Shown here: piece after piece, positions 8,223-17,152 of the stretch
Numbering within the stretch: position 1 is the first letter of the stretch
How the letters are laid out: each line of letters begins with the position of its first letter
DNA from: Dehalococcoidia bacterium
GTDB taxonomy: Bacteria; Chloroflexota; Dehalococcoidia; Bin125
DNA length: 63,294 bases
Direction of reading: 5' to 3'
Assembly: GCA_022822855.1 (NCBI GenBank)
Contig: JAJDYG010000001.1
Location: forward strand, 1 to 63,294
Translations under genes and position numbers: made by a program
The notes under the pieces: generated by a model
Databases searched by the model: none
What the model was told of the DNA's origin: nothing
Seen by the model: only the letters and a program-made list of their open reading frames with translations

Positions 8223-8705
8223 CTACTGCTCTTCCCGACGTCGGGCGCGAGCCAGCGCCCGGTCGTCGAGGGCGAACACGCGATTCATTCCTCGCAGTTC
8301 CGTGTGATACGCCACGCCCGCCGCCCGTGCGACGCGCACCGCGGATCGATCATGCGAGACGAACACCGCGCCGATCGCCGCTGCGACCGCGATGATCTCC
8401 AGGTCGGCCTCGCCGACGCCTTGTTGCAAACCCAGGCGATTACGCGCCGCTCTCACGCCGTCCAGGTTCGCTGCTCCAACGCTTGTGTTCGGGACAATCC
8501 CCCGGTCAGCAAACTCGCCGATCAGATCGAGCTGACCCTCAGACCATTGCCTGAGCTGCAACTCCTGCAACACAATCATCGGCATGATCAGATCGCCAGT
8601 GGCGATCATGGCGCGATAGGTCGCACCTTCCGTCGACCCCGCGACGACATGAGCGAAAACGTTGGTGTCCAGGCACCAGCGTTGAAGCGTATCCTCCTGC
8701 GTCAC
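8223..8705 (-). CDS. PIN-domain ribonuclease, probable VapC-type toxin
   Basis: A 160-aa protein. The GTG at 8705 is chosen because it overlaps the partner's stop as GTGA; the longer frame to 8801 runs into the partner gene. PIN features: a first acidic motif LDTNVF, a conserved Glu in IVLQELQL, Asp in VGEADLEIIA, and a final motif VFVSHDRSAV. Such proteins are Mg2+-dependent RNases, often VapC toxins. The partner upstream is coupled by overlap, as in toxin-antitoxin operons, but is not a recognisable VapB. The gene is convergent with the second SDR, six bases away. Confidence 0.75.
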   Translation of the reverse strand: MTQEDTLQRWCLDTNVFAHVVAGSTEGATYRAMIATGDLIMPMIVLQELQLRQWSEGQLDLIGEFADRGIVPNTSVGAANLDGVRAARNRLGLQQGVGEADLEIIAVAAAIGAVFVSHDRSAVRVARAAGVAYHTELRGMNRVFALDDRALARARRREEQ

Positions 8706-9226
8706 GCTCGCCGACGGCTCGCGTGAATTTCCAGGAGTTCCCGCGCAATTTCCCGCGCCTGCTCCGGCGTCTCGGGCAACGCCTGTAGCAGAGCGCCCCA
8801 ATCGGGGCGGGGTTCGTCGGTATCGAACCCGTACTCGGCCGCCAGTTCCTCACGCGACGGTGGCGCGCGTAGATCGGCCAGGCCCGTCGACTCCTCCGGC
8901 AGCACGTCCAGCATCCACGCGATCAACCGCACCGACCCATCGTCCTGCAAGTACTCGTCGTAGCGCACCTCAACCGGTTGATCCAACACCGTCCTCAAGA
9001 CGTCGCAGAGCGCATCGGGCACTTCAATCTCCAACGTCCCGTCACGCGGACTGCTGGAGCGCAGACGCATCGCGCCGGGCGTCAGATCAACCATCTGCAC
9101 CCGCCCCCAGTGAACCGGACGGACCGCCGCCCCCTCGCGCGGATGACGCCATTCCTCGTCCGACGCAGGCATGGCCAGCGCCCGCTCCGCTTCCGATAGC
9201 TGCGCCGGCAATCGTTCGGTCGCCAT
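8702..9226 (-). CDS. Hypothetical partner of the PIN toxin (candidate antitoxin)
   Basis: A 174-aa acidic protein of no family I recognise. A central mostly-beta region (VHWGRVQMVDLTPGAMRLRSS; LEIEVPDALCDVLRTVL; VEVRYDEYLQDDGSVRLIAW) is followed by a helical C-terminus (ETPEQAREIARELLEIHASRRRA) that could be the toxin-binding tail. It is long for a VapB antitoxin. Its stop overlaps the PIN gene's GTG start, giving the antitoxin-first order. A function as antitoxin is inferred only from this arrangement. Confidence 0.5.
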   Translation of the reverse strand: MATERLPAQLSEAERALAMPASDEEWRHPREGAAVRPVHWGRVQMVDLTPGAMRLRSSSPRDGTLEIEVPDALCDVLRTVLDQPVEVRYDEYLQDDGSVRLIAWMLDVLPEESTGLADLRAPPSREELAAEYGFDTDEPRPDWGALLQALPETPEQAREIARELLEIHASRRRA

Positions 9227-9267
9227 AGCAACAGCGTAACCACTCGCATCCCCTGTAGATTGAGCAC

Positions 9268-9786
9268 ATGACCGACGACCTCACCATCCGCTCCGCCGTC
9301 GACGCCGACATCCCGCAGCTCGCCGATCTCTACAACCACTACATCCTGACCTCGCCCGCCACCTTCGACACCGAGCCGCACACGGTCGTGCAGAAGCGCG
9401 AGTGGTTCTCGAAGTATTCGGACTCGGGGGCGTTCCGGGTGATGGTCGCGGTCGAGCCGGACGGCCAGATCGTCGGGCACTCATACTCGAGCGCGCTCTA
9501 TCCCAAGGCCGCCTACGACAGCAGCGTCGCGACGAGCGTGTACCTGCTGCCCGGCGAGGTCGGCCGAGGCGTCGGCACGCGGCTCTGGTACGCGCTCTAC
9601 GACGAGCTAGTCAAGGTCGACGACCTGCACCAACTCTTCGCCCTGATCACCCTGCCCAACGACGCCTCCGTCGGGATGACCGAGAAGGTCGGCTACACCC
9701 TCTCGGGAGTCTGGAAAGAGTGCGGTCGCAAGTTCGACCAGTACTGGGACGTCGGCATCTGGCAGCGCCCAATGCGCCTCGACTAG
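9268..9786 (+). CDS. GNAT acetyltransferase, phosphinothricin/methionine-sulfoximine type
   Basis: A 172-aa protein that resembles PAT/MnaT-like GNATs along its length: IRSAVDADIPQLADLYNHYI at the N-terminus, GHSYSSALYPKAAYDSSV, the acetyl-CoA loop GEVGRGVGTRLW, LITLPNDASVGMTEKVGYT and the C-terminal ECGRKFDQYWDVGIWQRPM. These enzymes N-acetylate small amino acid analogues; the natural substrate here is unknown. It is divergent from the PIN module with 41 bp between start codons. Confidence 0.8.
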   Translation: MTDDLTIRSAVDADIPQLADLYNHYILTSPATFDTEPHTVVQKREWFSKYSDSGAFRVMVAVEPDGQIVGHSYSSALYPKAAYDSSVATSVYLLPGEVGRGVGTRLWYALYDELVKVDDLHQLFALITLPNDASVGMTEKVGYTLSGVWKECGRKFDQYWDVGIWQRPMRLD

Positions 9787-9829
9787 CGCCCCTGCCACGC
9801 TCCTCCCCTTCCGGCATCCCCTCCCCCTC

Positions 9830-10050
9830 CGATGCCCCGGGCCCCGACGCGGGGCTTAGACCGCCCAACTCCGCCAGGGCGACACCGCCCGCTTCACCTC
9901 AGCCCCCCGCAACCCATAGATCCCAGTCCCCGCTTCATGCGGGGACCCGCTCCCTCCCCTCTCCGATGCCCCGCGCTCGCCTGCCCCTCGCCAAGTGAGT
10001 GCTCCCCCTCTGGGGGAGCTGTCGCGGAGCCACTGACGGGGCTCGCTGCG
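9830..10050. repeat. Cluster of family A, B and C palindromes
   Basis: A family A variant (CCCCGGGCCCCGACGCGGGG) near 9835-9856, a family B unit at 9927-9945, and a family C unit near 10000-10045 follow the GNAT gene in close succession. No gene is supported in 9787-10725; the rest of this gap holds the 10-bp repeat element at 10242-10578. Confidence 0.65.
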
Positions 10051-10241
10051 CTGCCTCCACCTCAGACGCATACACGAGCGCCACCCACGCGACCCGCAAC
10101 GACCCAATCCCTGTCGATATCCTCGCATCAGAACTCCTGTGCGGTACACTTACCCGTATCAGGCCACGACGAAGCAACAGAGCCGAGATCCAATGACCAA
10201 CGCCTTACATCCGCCCGCGACCAATCAGAGAACTGCAGGGA

Positions 10242-10578
10242 AACTCCAGACCCAGTCCAACGCATCCGAACACACCCGAACGTGCCTCAGCGCCTTCATC
10301 TCCAGCCGCTTTTGCTCCAGAAACCTCCATCGGACTGCGAAAACCACTCCGAAATCATCACAAACTGTCCACCCAAATCGCACGATCTCCTGCAAAACAC
10401 TTGGTTTCCTCACGATTCAGCCCGCCAGAGGAATTTTCTCGCGGAGACGCGATCCAGCCGGCCCTTCGGACGATCTCATCGGCAGCCGAACCGACCGAGC
10501 GTCATCGAACAGATCCGAACAGATCCGAACGCGTTCACTTGAAGAAGGCTGAAAAAACCTGAAAGAACCTGAAAGCCC
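10242..10578 (-). repeat. 10-bp-period direct repeat element, locus 1
   Basis: On the minus strand, 10242-10281 reads as four 10-mers (GTTCGGGTGT, GTTCGGATGC, GTTGGACTGG, GTCTGGAGTT). 10501-10530 holds three 10-mers that on the plus strand all end in CGAAC. 10549-10578 holds three of CTGAAARMMC. The spacer is AT-richer than its surroundings. Related arrays are at 34748-34848 and 47348-47394. Confidence 0.65.
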
Positions 10579-10725
10579 GGACGCACGATTTCCCAGTAAA
10601 ACACTGGAGATCGTGGCTGGGGAGGGCTCTGAAAAAAAGTTCCCTGAAAGCTGAAAGCGCTGAGTCCACCGTGTCCGCCCCGACCGATCCTCCCGGAGTA
10701 GCCTGCCTTCGAAGGAACCTGCCGC

Positions 10726-11370
10726 ATGGAACACCCACCCGACGCCTATCCCGCCCGACTGGAAATCGACTACCCCGAATCGCTCGACCGATTCAGCACC
10801 CTGTTCCGCATCCCGTTCGGCATCCCCATTGGAATCATCGCGTACCTGATGCCGGTCGCTCCGGCGTTGGCGGTGAGCCTGGCCGTGGAGGGGCTGATCG
10901 ACGACTCGGGCAGCGGCTGGTTTTTCGCCGCGTTTTTCGTCCCTCTTGTCCTGATGATGCTGTTTCAGCGCAAGTACCCACGCTGGTGGTTCGACTTCCT
11001 GCTTGAGTTAACCAGGTTTCAGTACCGCTTCTCTGCGTACATGAGCTTGCTGACCGACAAGTATCCATCGACCGATGAAGAGCAGGATGTTCATCTCGAG
11101 CTCGACTATCCCGACGCCGAGCAACTCCACCGGGCTCTGCCGCTCGTCAAATGGCTGTTGCTGATCCCCCACTATGTCGTCCTGGTGATCCTCGGGATTG
11201 GCGCATTCTTCGCAATCATCATTGCCTGGTTCGCCATCCTGGTCACAGGCCGATATCCCCGAGGACTGTTCAACTTCGTCGTCGGCGTCGGACGCTATGG
11301 ACTCCGGGTGAGCGCCTATGGCTTCCTGCTGATCACCGACCGCTACCCACCGTTTAGGCTGGGCGCATAG
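10726..11370 (+). CDS. DUF4389 membrane protein
   Basis: A 214-aa protein with four predicted membrane helices in two pairs. It contains two copies of the DUF4389 pattern: 'LEIDYPESLDRFSTLFRI' with FQRKYPRWWFDFLLEL...RFSAYMSLLTDKYPS, and 'LELDYPDAEQLHRALPLVKW' with VTGRYPRGLFNFVVGVGRYGLRVSAYGFLLITDRYPPF. The function of the family is unknown. It is 27 bp upstream of the LLM oxidoreductase and may be co-transcribed with it. Confidence 0.8.
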   Translation: MEHPPDAYPARLEIDYPESLDRFSTLFRIPFGIPIGIIAYLMPVAPALAVSLAVEGLIDDSGSGWFFAAFFVPLVLMMLFQRKYPRWWFDFLLELTRFQYRFSAYMSLLTDKYPSTDEEQDVHLELDYPDAEQLHRALPLVKWLLLIPHYVVLVILGIGAFFAIIIAWFAILVTGRYPRGLFNFVVGVGRYGLRVSAYGFLLITDRYPPFRLGA

Positions 11371-11397
11371 GCAAACCATCTGGTTGAGGGACCGAAC

Positions 11398-12321
11398 ATG
11401 AGCGACAAAATTGGCATGGGCCTGGCCAACTTTCCCTTCTCCGACGTTGACACCATGTGGCGCTGGATCGACCTCTGCGAAGAGAACGATGTCGATTCAA
11501 TCTGGCAGACCGACCGGCTGATCTCGCGCGAGCCGATTCTGGAGTCGATGACCTTCATGGCCGCCCTGGCCGCCCGAACCGAGAAGCTGAAGTTCGGCAT
11601 GAACGTCGTTGTGGTCGGCTTCCGCGACCCGCTCGTCCTGGCCAAGCAGTGCGCCACGATCGACTTCCTCTCCAACGGCCGCATGCTGCCCGCCTTCGGC
11701 GTCGGCGGCGGCTTCGCGCCCGAGTGGAACGTCACCAACCGTCAGCTCCGGGGGCGCGCCCCGATCGCCGACGAGATGCTCGACATCATCCAGGGACTCT
11801 GGAACGAGGAATCGTTCACCTACCACGGCGAGCACTTCACCTACGACAACGCCACGATTTCGCCGCGACCGGTGCAGGACCCGCTCCCGCTCTGGATCGG
11901 CGGACACAGCAAGGCCGCCATCCGCCGCACGGCGAGAATCGGCACCGGCTGGGTCGCGGGCGTCCAGTCGGCGCACGAAGTGGGGCCGGTGATTCAGCAG
12001 ATCAAGGCGGCGCTGGCCGAGGCCGGACGCACCGACTACGAGCCCGACCACTTCGGCGCCGGTTTCGCATACCACTTCGGCTCCTGGGAGGATGCCGATG
12101 TCCAGGACAGCATCGCCGGAATCAAGCGTCGGCTGCCCGACGTTGACCCGGCCACCTTCTACTCGGTCGGTACGGCGGAGGACATTCTGCGCCGTGTCAA
12201 CGAGTACCGAGCCGCGGGAGTGAGCAAGTTCATCATGCGCCCCGTAGCCCGCGGCGACGACGCGATCATGTACCAGTCGCAGCGCCTGTTCGACGAGGTC
12301 CTGCCGGTCGTCCACGCCTGA
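11398..12321 (+). CDS. LLM-class F420/flavin-dependent oxidoreductase
   Basis: A 307-aa luciferase-like TIM-barrel protein. Typical elements: IDLCEENDVDSIWQTDR near the N-terminus, LAARTEKLKFGMNVVV, DFLSNGRMLPAFGVGGGFAPEW, and ISPRPVQDPLPLWIGGHSKAAIRRTAR before GTGWV. TGAGGGA precedes the ATG. Family members use F420 or FMN for hydride transfer or oxygenation of diverse substrates; neither cofactor nor substrate can be fixed from sequence. A second LLM gene is at 38182-39123. Confidence 0.85.
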   Translation: MSDKIGMGLANFPFSDVDTMWRWIDLCEENDVDSIWQTDRLISREPILESMTFMAALAARTEKLKFGMNVVVVGFRDPLVLAKQCATIDFLSNGRMLPAFGVGGGFAPEWNVTNRQLRGRAPIADEMLDIIQGLWNEESFTYHGEHFTYDNATISPRPVQDPLPLWIGGHSKAAIRRTARIGTGWVAGVQSAHEVGPVIQQIKAALAEAGRTDYEPDHFGAGFAYHFGSWEDADVQDSIAGIKRRLPDVDPATFYSVGTAEDILRRVNEYRAAGVSKFIMRPVARGDDAIMYQSQRLFDEVLPVVHA

Positions 12322-12359
12322 GGTTGCAAGGACTCCCTACCCCGACGCGGGGGTATCGC

Positions 12360-12430
12360 CCTTGCCGATGCCCCGCGCTCCGCCTGCCCCCGGCTCGACC
12401 GGGGGACGCGGGGCCCAGACCTCGACGTCC
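12360..12430. repeat. Nested family A palindrome
   Basis: Outer arms CCCCGCG and CGCGGGG enclose an inner hairpin CCCCCGG-CTCGA-CCGGGGG, giving a compound palindrome in the gap after the LLM gene. The rest of 12322-12594 has no supported gene. Confidence 0.55.
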
Positions 12431-12594
12431 GCCCGCGCCGCGAATGTCATCCACAGCTCAGACCTCGCGCCCCGGGCTCGGCCACGACGCACCCTTCTCC
12501 ACCACATAGAACATTCATCCGCATACAATGGCCAACCCGCAGCTCGACGCGACCGGCGGAATCGTCCCGCGATCCCCCCGAGCGCCGCTCAGCC

Positions 12595-12914
12595 AGGGCG
12601 TGTTCACACTTCTGTCTCAGCGAGATGATCCATGTTGGCGCAAGTCGACGCGGGTCGGAACGGCCCACGCCAAGCGCAATACGCCAAGAGATCGTCGCCC
12701 CGTGCTTGTGATCGTTGCCCCGTGCTTGACACGGGGCCCAGAGCGCCCAAGTTCGTGCGCGAAATGATCTTGGCCTCACCTCGATCCTCGCGCGTGAGTC
12801 CGCCCGCTCCACCGTGGAGCCAAGGATGAGGGCGGTGCTGCTCGCAAGCGTCGAGGTCTGGGCCCCGTGTCAAGCACGGGGCGACGTGGATTGGGCCTAG
12901 CGTGACCACGCCCT
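12595..12914 (+). mobile_element. MITE-like element, complete copy C (~320 bp)
   Basis: The terminal inverted repeats read AGGGCGTGTTCACACT at the left and GCGTGACCACGCCCT at the right. Internal sequence matches copy B throughout, including the block CTCACCTCGATCCTCGCGCG and both internal family A palindromes. One palindrome half is duplicated (near 12698-12722), explaining the extra ~20 bp. No ORF is supported, and no transposase is present in the window. Confidence 0.75.
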
Positions 12915-12968
12915 GGCAGCCATCAAGGAGAGAGCAGCAGAGACTTGACGAACTCCCGGAACACAGAC

Positions 12969-13967
12969 CTACGGATACGACGGCAGCGGCAGGTTCGGGA
13001 ATGCGCGCTTCACGCTCTTCACAGCCGCCCGCTTGGCCGTCGCCGCGACACTCTGCTCACGCTTCAGGTCAGTCGCCGAGCTGGGCAAGACCGTCGCGTC
13101 GCCGGCCACGAGCGGATCGCTCCAGGCGCGCAGCTTGGTCATCGTGATTGGTCCGTCGACCCGGTCGCAGAAGTGCGTGAACCGCCGCCAGCCCGCGTCT
13201 CCGTGCCTCGGCTTCGTGTAGACCGCGCGGCCTGCGGCCATGCACAGCGCGACACCGCCGGCCACGTCCCAGATCCGCGATCCGTCGAAGATCGCCATCT
13301 GCACCGAACCCTCAGCCGCCAACGCGAGCTCGGTCGCGGTGCTGCCAAAGGTGCGGGCAATGCCGAAACGCCGGCCCGCTGGTCCGGTCACCCCACCGGT
13401 GCCGGCCGGAACCGTGCTCAGTCGAGACGCCGGCTGCAGCGCCGGCGCGCCGCAGTCAACCTCGTCGTCATTGAACATCAACTGGCGGTCTGCTCTCGCG
13501 TGATACACGCCCGGAGTCAGAAACCGATTGGAAGGCAACCACATCGCTCCTGCAATGGGAACGCCGCGGCTCAGGATCCCAATCGAGCAGGCGAACATGC
13601 CGATCCCGTTGATAAAGTTCGACGTACCGTCCAGCGGATCGATCACCCAGACGATGTCGGCGTCGGTCGGACCACCGTTGTCGCGCTCTTCACCGAGCAC
13701 GCCATGGCTCGGAAACTGGCGGTGAACCTCTTCCCGAATGAGGTCTTCGATCGCATGATCGACTTCGGTCACCGGGTCGTGTGCGTTCTGTCCCTTGAAC
13801 GAGATCTCGATCGTCGCGTGAAAGCGATCCATCAGGATGTCGCCGCCGCGCTGAGCCAGCGAACGCGCGGCGTTCGCTAGATGCGCGATCTCGTCATTCG
13901 ATAGATCGGTGGTCTCGGATAGATCAGATTTGTCGCTTGTCAGAGAAGTATCAGTCATGTTGCTCAT
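12969..13967 (-). CDS. Inositol monophosphatase family phosphatase
   Basis: A 332-aa protein with the metal-binding signatures of the IMPase/SuhB superfamily: DPVTEVDHAIE, GEE (with HGVLGEER), WVIDPLDGTSNF and the C-terminal WDVAGGVALCMAAG. Substrate may be inositol phosphate, histidinol phosphate or PAP-like; sequence alone does not decide. The first ~25 residues are a Ser/Asp/Thr-rich extension with repeated S-D-L-S-type triplets. A basic C-terminal tail follows the domain. Starts at 13967 or 13958 are equally possible. It is divergent from the FIST gene. Confidence 0.82.
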   Translation of the reverse strand: MSNMTDTSLTSDKSDLSETTDLSNDEIAHLANAARSLAQRGGDILMDRFHATIEISFKGQNAHDPVTEVDHAIEDLIREEVHRQFPSHGVLGEERDNGGPTDADIVWVIDPLDGTSNFINGIGMFACSIGILSRGVPIAGAMWLPSNRFLTPGVYHARADRQLMFNDDEVDCGAPALQPASRLSTVPAGTGGVTGPAGRRFGIARTFGSTATELALAAEGSVQMAIFDGSRIWDVAGGVALCMAAGRAVYTKPRHGDAGWRRFTHFCDRVDGPITMTKLRAWSDPLVAGDATVLPSSATDLKREQSVAATAKRAAVKSVKRAFPNLPLPSYP

Positions 13968-14023
13968 GCCAGCAGGTTACCCTTTGCACTGCTACCCGCA
14001 CCCTCGATGAAGGAACTGTTCAA

Positions 14024-15256
14024 ATGTCTAACCTATCGGCAACATCGGATGACACGTTCCGTCGCTCGAGCGGACCCGGCCAAGCCACCGTACAGACCGC
14101 CACCGCAAGCGCATCGGCCGCCGTCGGATTCGAAGCAGAGTGGGAGACGGCCTGCGACTCCGCGCTCCGCGCAATGGACTTGAGCCAAACTCCCGATCTG
14201 CTCATGGTCTTTGTCGACTCTCGCTTCGCCGGACACTACGACGAGATCATCACCCATCTCCGAGAACAGACCGGCGCCCGCCACCTGATCGGCGCCTCGG
14301 GCCAAAGCGTGATCGGCTCATCGCTTGAGGCGGAGGAGGGATCCGCCATCGCGGTCCTCGGCCTCTCCTTGCCGGACGCCGAGCTGACGCCGATCGCCAT
14401 CGATCCGCAGTCCATGCCGGACGACCTCTTCAGTCCGGTTCAGGAGGGTCCCGAGGTCTGGCTGCTGTTCAGCAATCCGTTCACGATCATGACCGACCAA
14501 CTCGTCTCTCACCTGCAGTAGCTACGTCCCGAGGTCACATTGCTCGGCGGGATGGCGTCGTCCCACCAACAGCAGCAGGGATGCGCCGTGTTCATCGACG
14601 ATCGCGCATTGATGGGCGGCGCGGCGATGATGGGGCTCAAGGGCGTGTCGGTCAAGCCGGTCGTCGCCCAGGGCGCGGAACCGCTGGGACAACCGTGGAT
14701 CGTGACCGATTGCGAGGCCAACACCGTCAAGACCCTCGGCTCCCGTCCGGCCCTTGAAGTGCTCCAGGAGACCCTGATGGAGTTGGACGACGACACCCGC
14801 GAACGAGCGGTGCGCAATCTGCTCGTTGGGCTCGCGATGAACGAGTACAAGGAAACCCACGAACGGGGCGACTTCCTGATTCGCAACGTGATGGGCGCCG
14901 ATCGCGAGTCGGGCGTCGTTGCGATCAACGCGATCCCCAGGGTCGGGCAGACCTTCCAGTTCCAGTTCCGCGACGCCCAGGCCGCCGATGACGACCTGAG
15001 AACCCGCCTGTCGGATCTCAGGGACGCGCTGCAGCCCGACGAAGAGGTACTCGGAGCTCTGCTCTGCTCATGCAACGGCCGAGGCCGAGGACTCTTCGGA
15101 GAACCCGACCACGACGCTGCCGCCCTCACCGAAGTCTTCGGTCCCGTCCCCACCGCCGGCTTCTTCTGCAACGGAGAAATCGGCCCCGTCGGAGGAGAAA
15201 ACTACCTCCACGGCTTCACCGCCTCCATCGCCGTCCTGACGGCAGATCGGGACTAG
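14024..15256 (+). pseudogene. FIST-domain signal protein gene interrupted by an in-frame TAG
   Basis: Two ORFs in the same frame are separated only by TAG at 14519-14521. The first part (165 codons, AAGGA before ATG 14024) has the FIST_N pattern (LLMVFVDSRFAGHYDEIITHL; HLIGASGQSVIG). The second continues with 'LRPEVTLLGGMASSH' and then FIST_C (LLCSCNGRGRGLFGEPDHD; PTAGFFCNGEIGPVGGENYLHGF). Together they give ~410 codons, the usual family length. FIST proteins are small-ligand sensors, often of amino acids. One C-to-T change (CAG to TAG) would explain it; sequencing error, recent decay or restart at the TTG at 14540 (GAGG upstream) are all possible. Confidence 0.75.
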
Positions 15257-15293
15257 GTTTGCGGCGTACACTGGGCCTGGAGAGCGAGGAGAC

Positions 15294-15545
15294 ATGCCGA
15301 AGCCGCCATTCGCCATGACGATGTACTTTCCGTCGCGAGAGGAGATCAGCGAGCACCAGGAGCTTGGACTACGTCCAGTCGTGTTGTGGTTGCCCAAATG
15401 CGACGCCCCCAATTTCGTGTCGGAAGCGCGGCGACAACTCACAGAACTCCAACACTCGGAGCTGAATGAGGAACAAGAGATTCTCGACTGGGTCGACTCA
15501 CACTTCGACGAACTCCTCGCGGTGATGAATGAACGCCAAGCGTAG
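15294..15545 (+). CDS. MazE-like (DUF3018-type) antitoxin, orphan
   Basis: An 83-aa protein whose core GLRPVVLWLPKCDAPNFVSEARRQ matches the 'GLRPVQIWVPDxRxPxFxxEARRQ' signature of DUF3018/MazE-like antitoxins, followed by an acidic C-terminus (SELNEEQEILDWVDSHFDEL) suited to binding a toxin. AGCGAGGAGA precedes the ATG. A MazF normally follows; here the next gene, 68 bp on, is a methyltransferase-nuclease fusion and no MazF is visible. It could be a leftover antitoxin or a regulator of the nuclease gene. Confidence 0.65.
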   Translation: MPKPPFAMTMYFPSREEISEHQELGLRPVVLWLPKCDAPNFVSEARRQLTELQHSELNEEQEILDWVDSHFDELLAVMNERQA

Positions 15546-15613
15546 TAAGTTGCGAGCGATCGCAGACGTCTGGCAGCAAAGAGCGACATCGAATCTGATA
15601 GCGAGATGTAGAC

Positions 15614-17152
15614 GTGGCGAAAGCGGAATCTCTAATGGGCACACTGTTCTTCGGGGACAACCTCTCGGTCATGCGGGAACACATCCACGACGAGAGCATT
15701 GACCTGATCTACCTGGACCCACCGTTCAACTCCAACGCCGACTACAACGTGCTCTTCGAGGACGAATCTGGACGAGCCGCGCCCTCGCAAATCCTGGCCT
15801 ACGAGGACACATGGCACTGGGGTCACGAATCCGAACTAGCGCTGACCGACCTATTGAGCGATTCGTCCCCCTGCCCTGAGGCTGGATTGCTTTTGGACTC
15901 GCTCGTCCGCGCGCTGGGAACGAATCAGATGACGGCGTATCTCGCCATGATGGCTATTCGTCTCTGCGAGATGAAGCGAGTGCTCAAGCAGACGGGTTCG
16001 ATCTACCTGCATTGCGACCCGACAGCCAGCCATTACCTCAAGATCATGATGGACGCCATCTTTGGCGCGGAGCATTATCGCAACGAGATCATCTGGCACT
16101 ATCGAGCGTCGGCGTTGACGAGCGCCAAAAACGTATTCCCTCGCAAGCATGACACTCTGTTGTTCTACACGGGAGGCTCGCAATGGACCTTCCACCGTCC
16201 ACGACAGGATGACGTCTCCGAGCAGATGATGCAGCGCTGGGGCAGGTACCTGGAAGAGGATGGGAAGACCATTCTCTACGGCTCGATCAAGCACGAGCAG
16301 AAAGAAGAAGAGCGGAGCCGGAAGCGAATCGAAAAGCGCACAGGGCGGGGACCGCGGGACGATGACGTTGCATTCGAGATCAAACCCTCTCGCACGCGCT
16401 CGGTTTGGACGGATATCCCGGAAGTCCGGCAGAGTCACAAGTACAAGGAGTGGCGCGGCTTTCAGACTCAGAAGCCATTGAAACTCCTGGAGCGAATCAT
16501 CAACGCATCGTCGAACCCCGGTGATGTGGTGCTCGATCCGTTTTGCGGATGCGGAACGGCAATCCAAGCGGCGCAAGCGACCAACCGCGAGTGGATCGGG
16601 ATTGACATCACGCACCTCGCGATCGGATTAGTGGAAAGCCGGCTCGCCGAAGTTGGAGTGACCCCGAACATCGTTGGCGCACCCCGAGACTTGGGGGCCG
16701 CGCAAGACTTGGCGCGGCGCGATCCCTTTCAGTTTGAGTCCTGGGCGGTCACGCGGCTGGATGGATTTCGCCCGAACCGAATCCAGCGCGGCGATGGCGG
16801 CGTCGATGGCCGGATGCATTTCCCGAAGCCCAACGGACCGGGGCGCCGCAAAAGCGACACCGGAATCGCTATTGCCCAAGTGAAGTCAGGACACTGGAAC
16901 GTTCAAGATGTCCGCGAACTGATCGGCGCGATGGACGATCCCTCGGTATCAGCCGACCTGGGGATCCTGGTCGTGATGAATCCCCCGGGACCGAGGAGCC
17001 AGGCTCCAGCGACAGCAGCCCGCGCGGGAATAACCAAAATCGACGGACGCAGTTATCCGCGTGTTCAGATCTGGTCGATTGCCGACTTCTTTGAAGGACG
17101 GTTCCCGAATCTTCCCATCGCTCTTGGGCGCGAGTCCCGCAGACTGCTCTAG
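15614..17152 (+). CDS. DNA methyltransferase fused to an Mrr-like endonuclease domain
   Basis: A 512-aa protein from GTG 15614; an ATG at 15635 (MGTLFFGDN) is an equally plausible start. Motif IV DPPF (35-38) comes first and the AdoMet motif DPFCGCGT (about 308) later, the beta-class order of N6-adenine/N4-cytosine methyltransferases, with a basic, variable target-recognition region between (about 195-260). After about 350 comes a PD-(D/E)XK/Mrr-like module: FESWAVTRLDGF, GGVDG (near 395), and AIAQVKSG with Gln422 and Lys424, the QxK variant seen in Mrr. This suggests restriction and modification in one chain. No separate R or S gene is nearby. The last four bases overlap the convergent MoaD-like gene. 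Confidence 0.8.
   Translation: MAKAESLMGTLFFGDNLSVMREHIHDESIDLIYLDPPFNSNADYNVLFEDESGRAAPSQILAYEDTWHWGHESELALTDLLSDSSPCPEAGLLLDSLVRALGTNQMTAYLAMMAIRLCEMKRVLKQTGSIYLHCDPTASHYLKIMMDAIFGAEHYRNEIIWHYRASALTSAKNVFPRKHDTLLFYTGGSQWTFHRPRQDDVSEQMMQRWGRYLEEDGKTILYGSIKHEQKEEERSRKRIEKRTGRGPRDDDVAFEIKPSRTRSVWTDIPEVRQSHKYKEWRGFQTQKPLKLLERIINASSNPGDVVLDPFCGCGTAIQAAQATNREWIGIDITHLAIGLVESRLAEVGVTPNIVGAPRDLGAAQDLARRDPFQFESWAVTRLDGFRPNRIQRGDGGVDGRMHFPKPNGPGRRKSDTGIAIAQVKSGHWNVQDVRELIGAMDDPSVSADLGILVVMNPPGPRSQAPATAARAGITKIDGRSYPRVQIWSIADFFEGRFPNLPIALGRESRRLL

Noticed and set aside
15294..15545. Complete MazEF toxin-antitoxin system
   Set aside because: Only the MazE-like gene is present; the 68-bp gap to the next gene cannot hold MazF and the next gene is a methyltransferase fusion.
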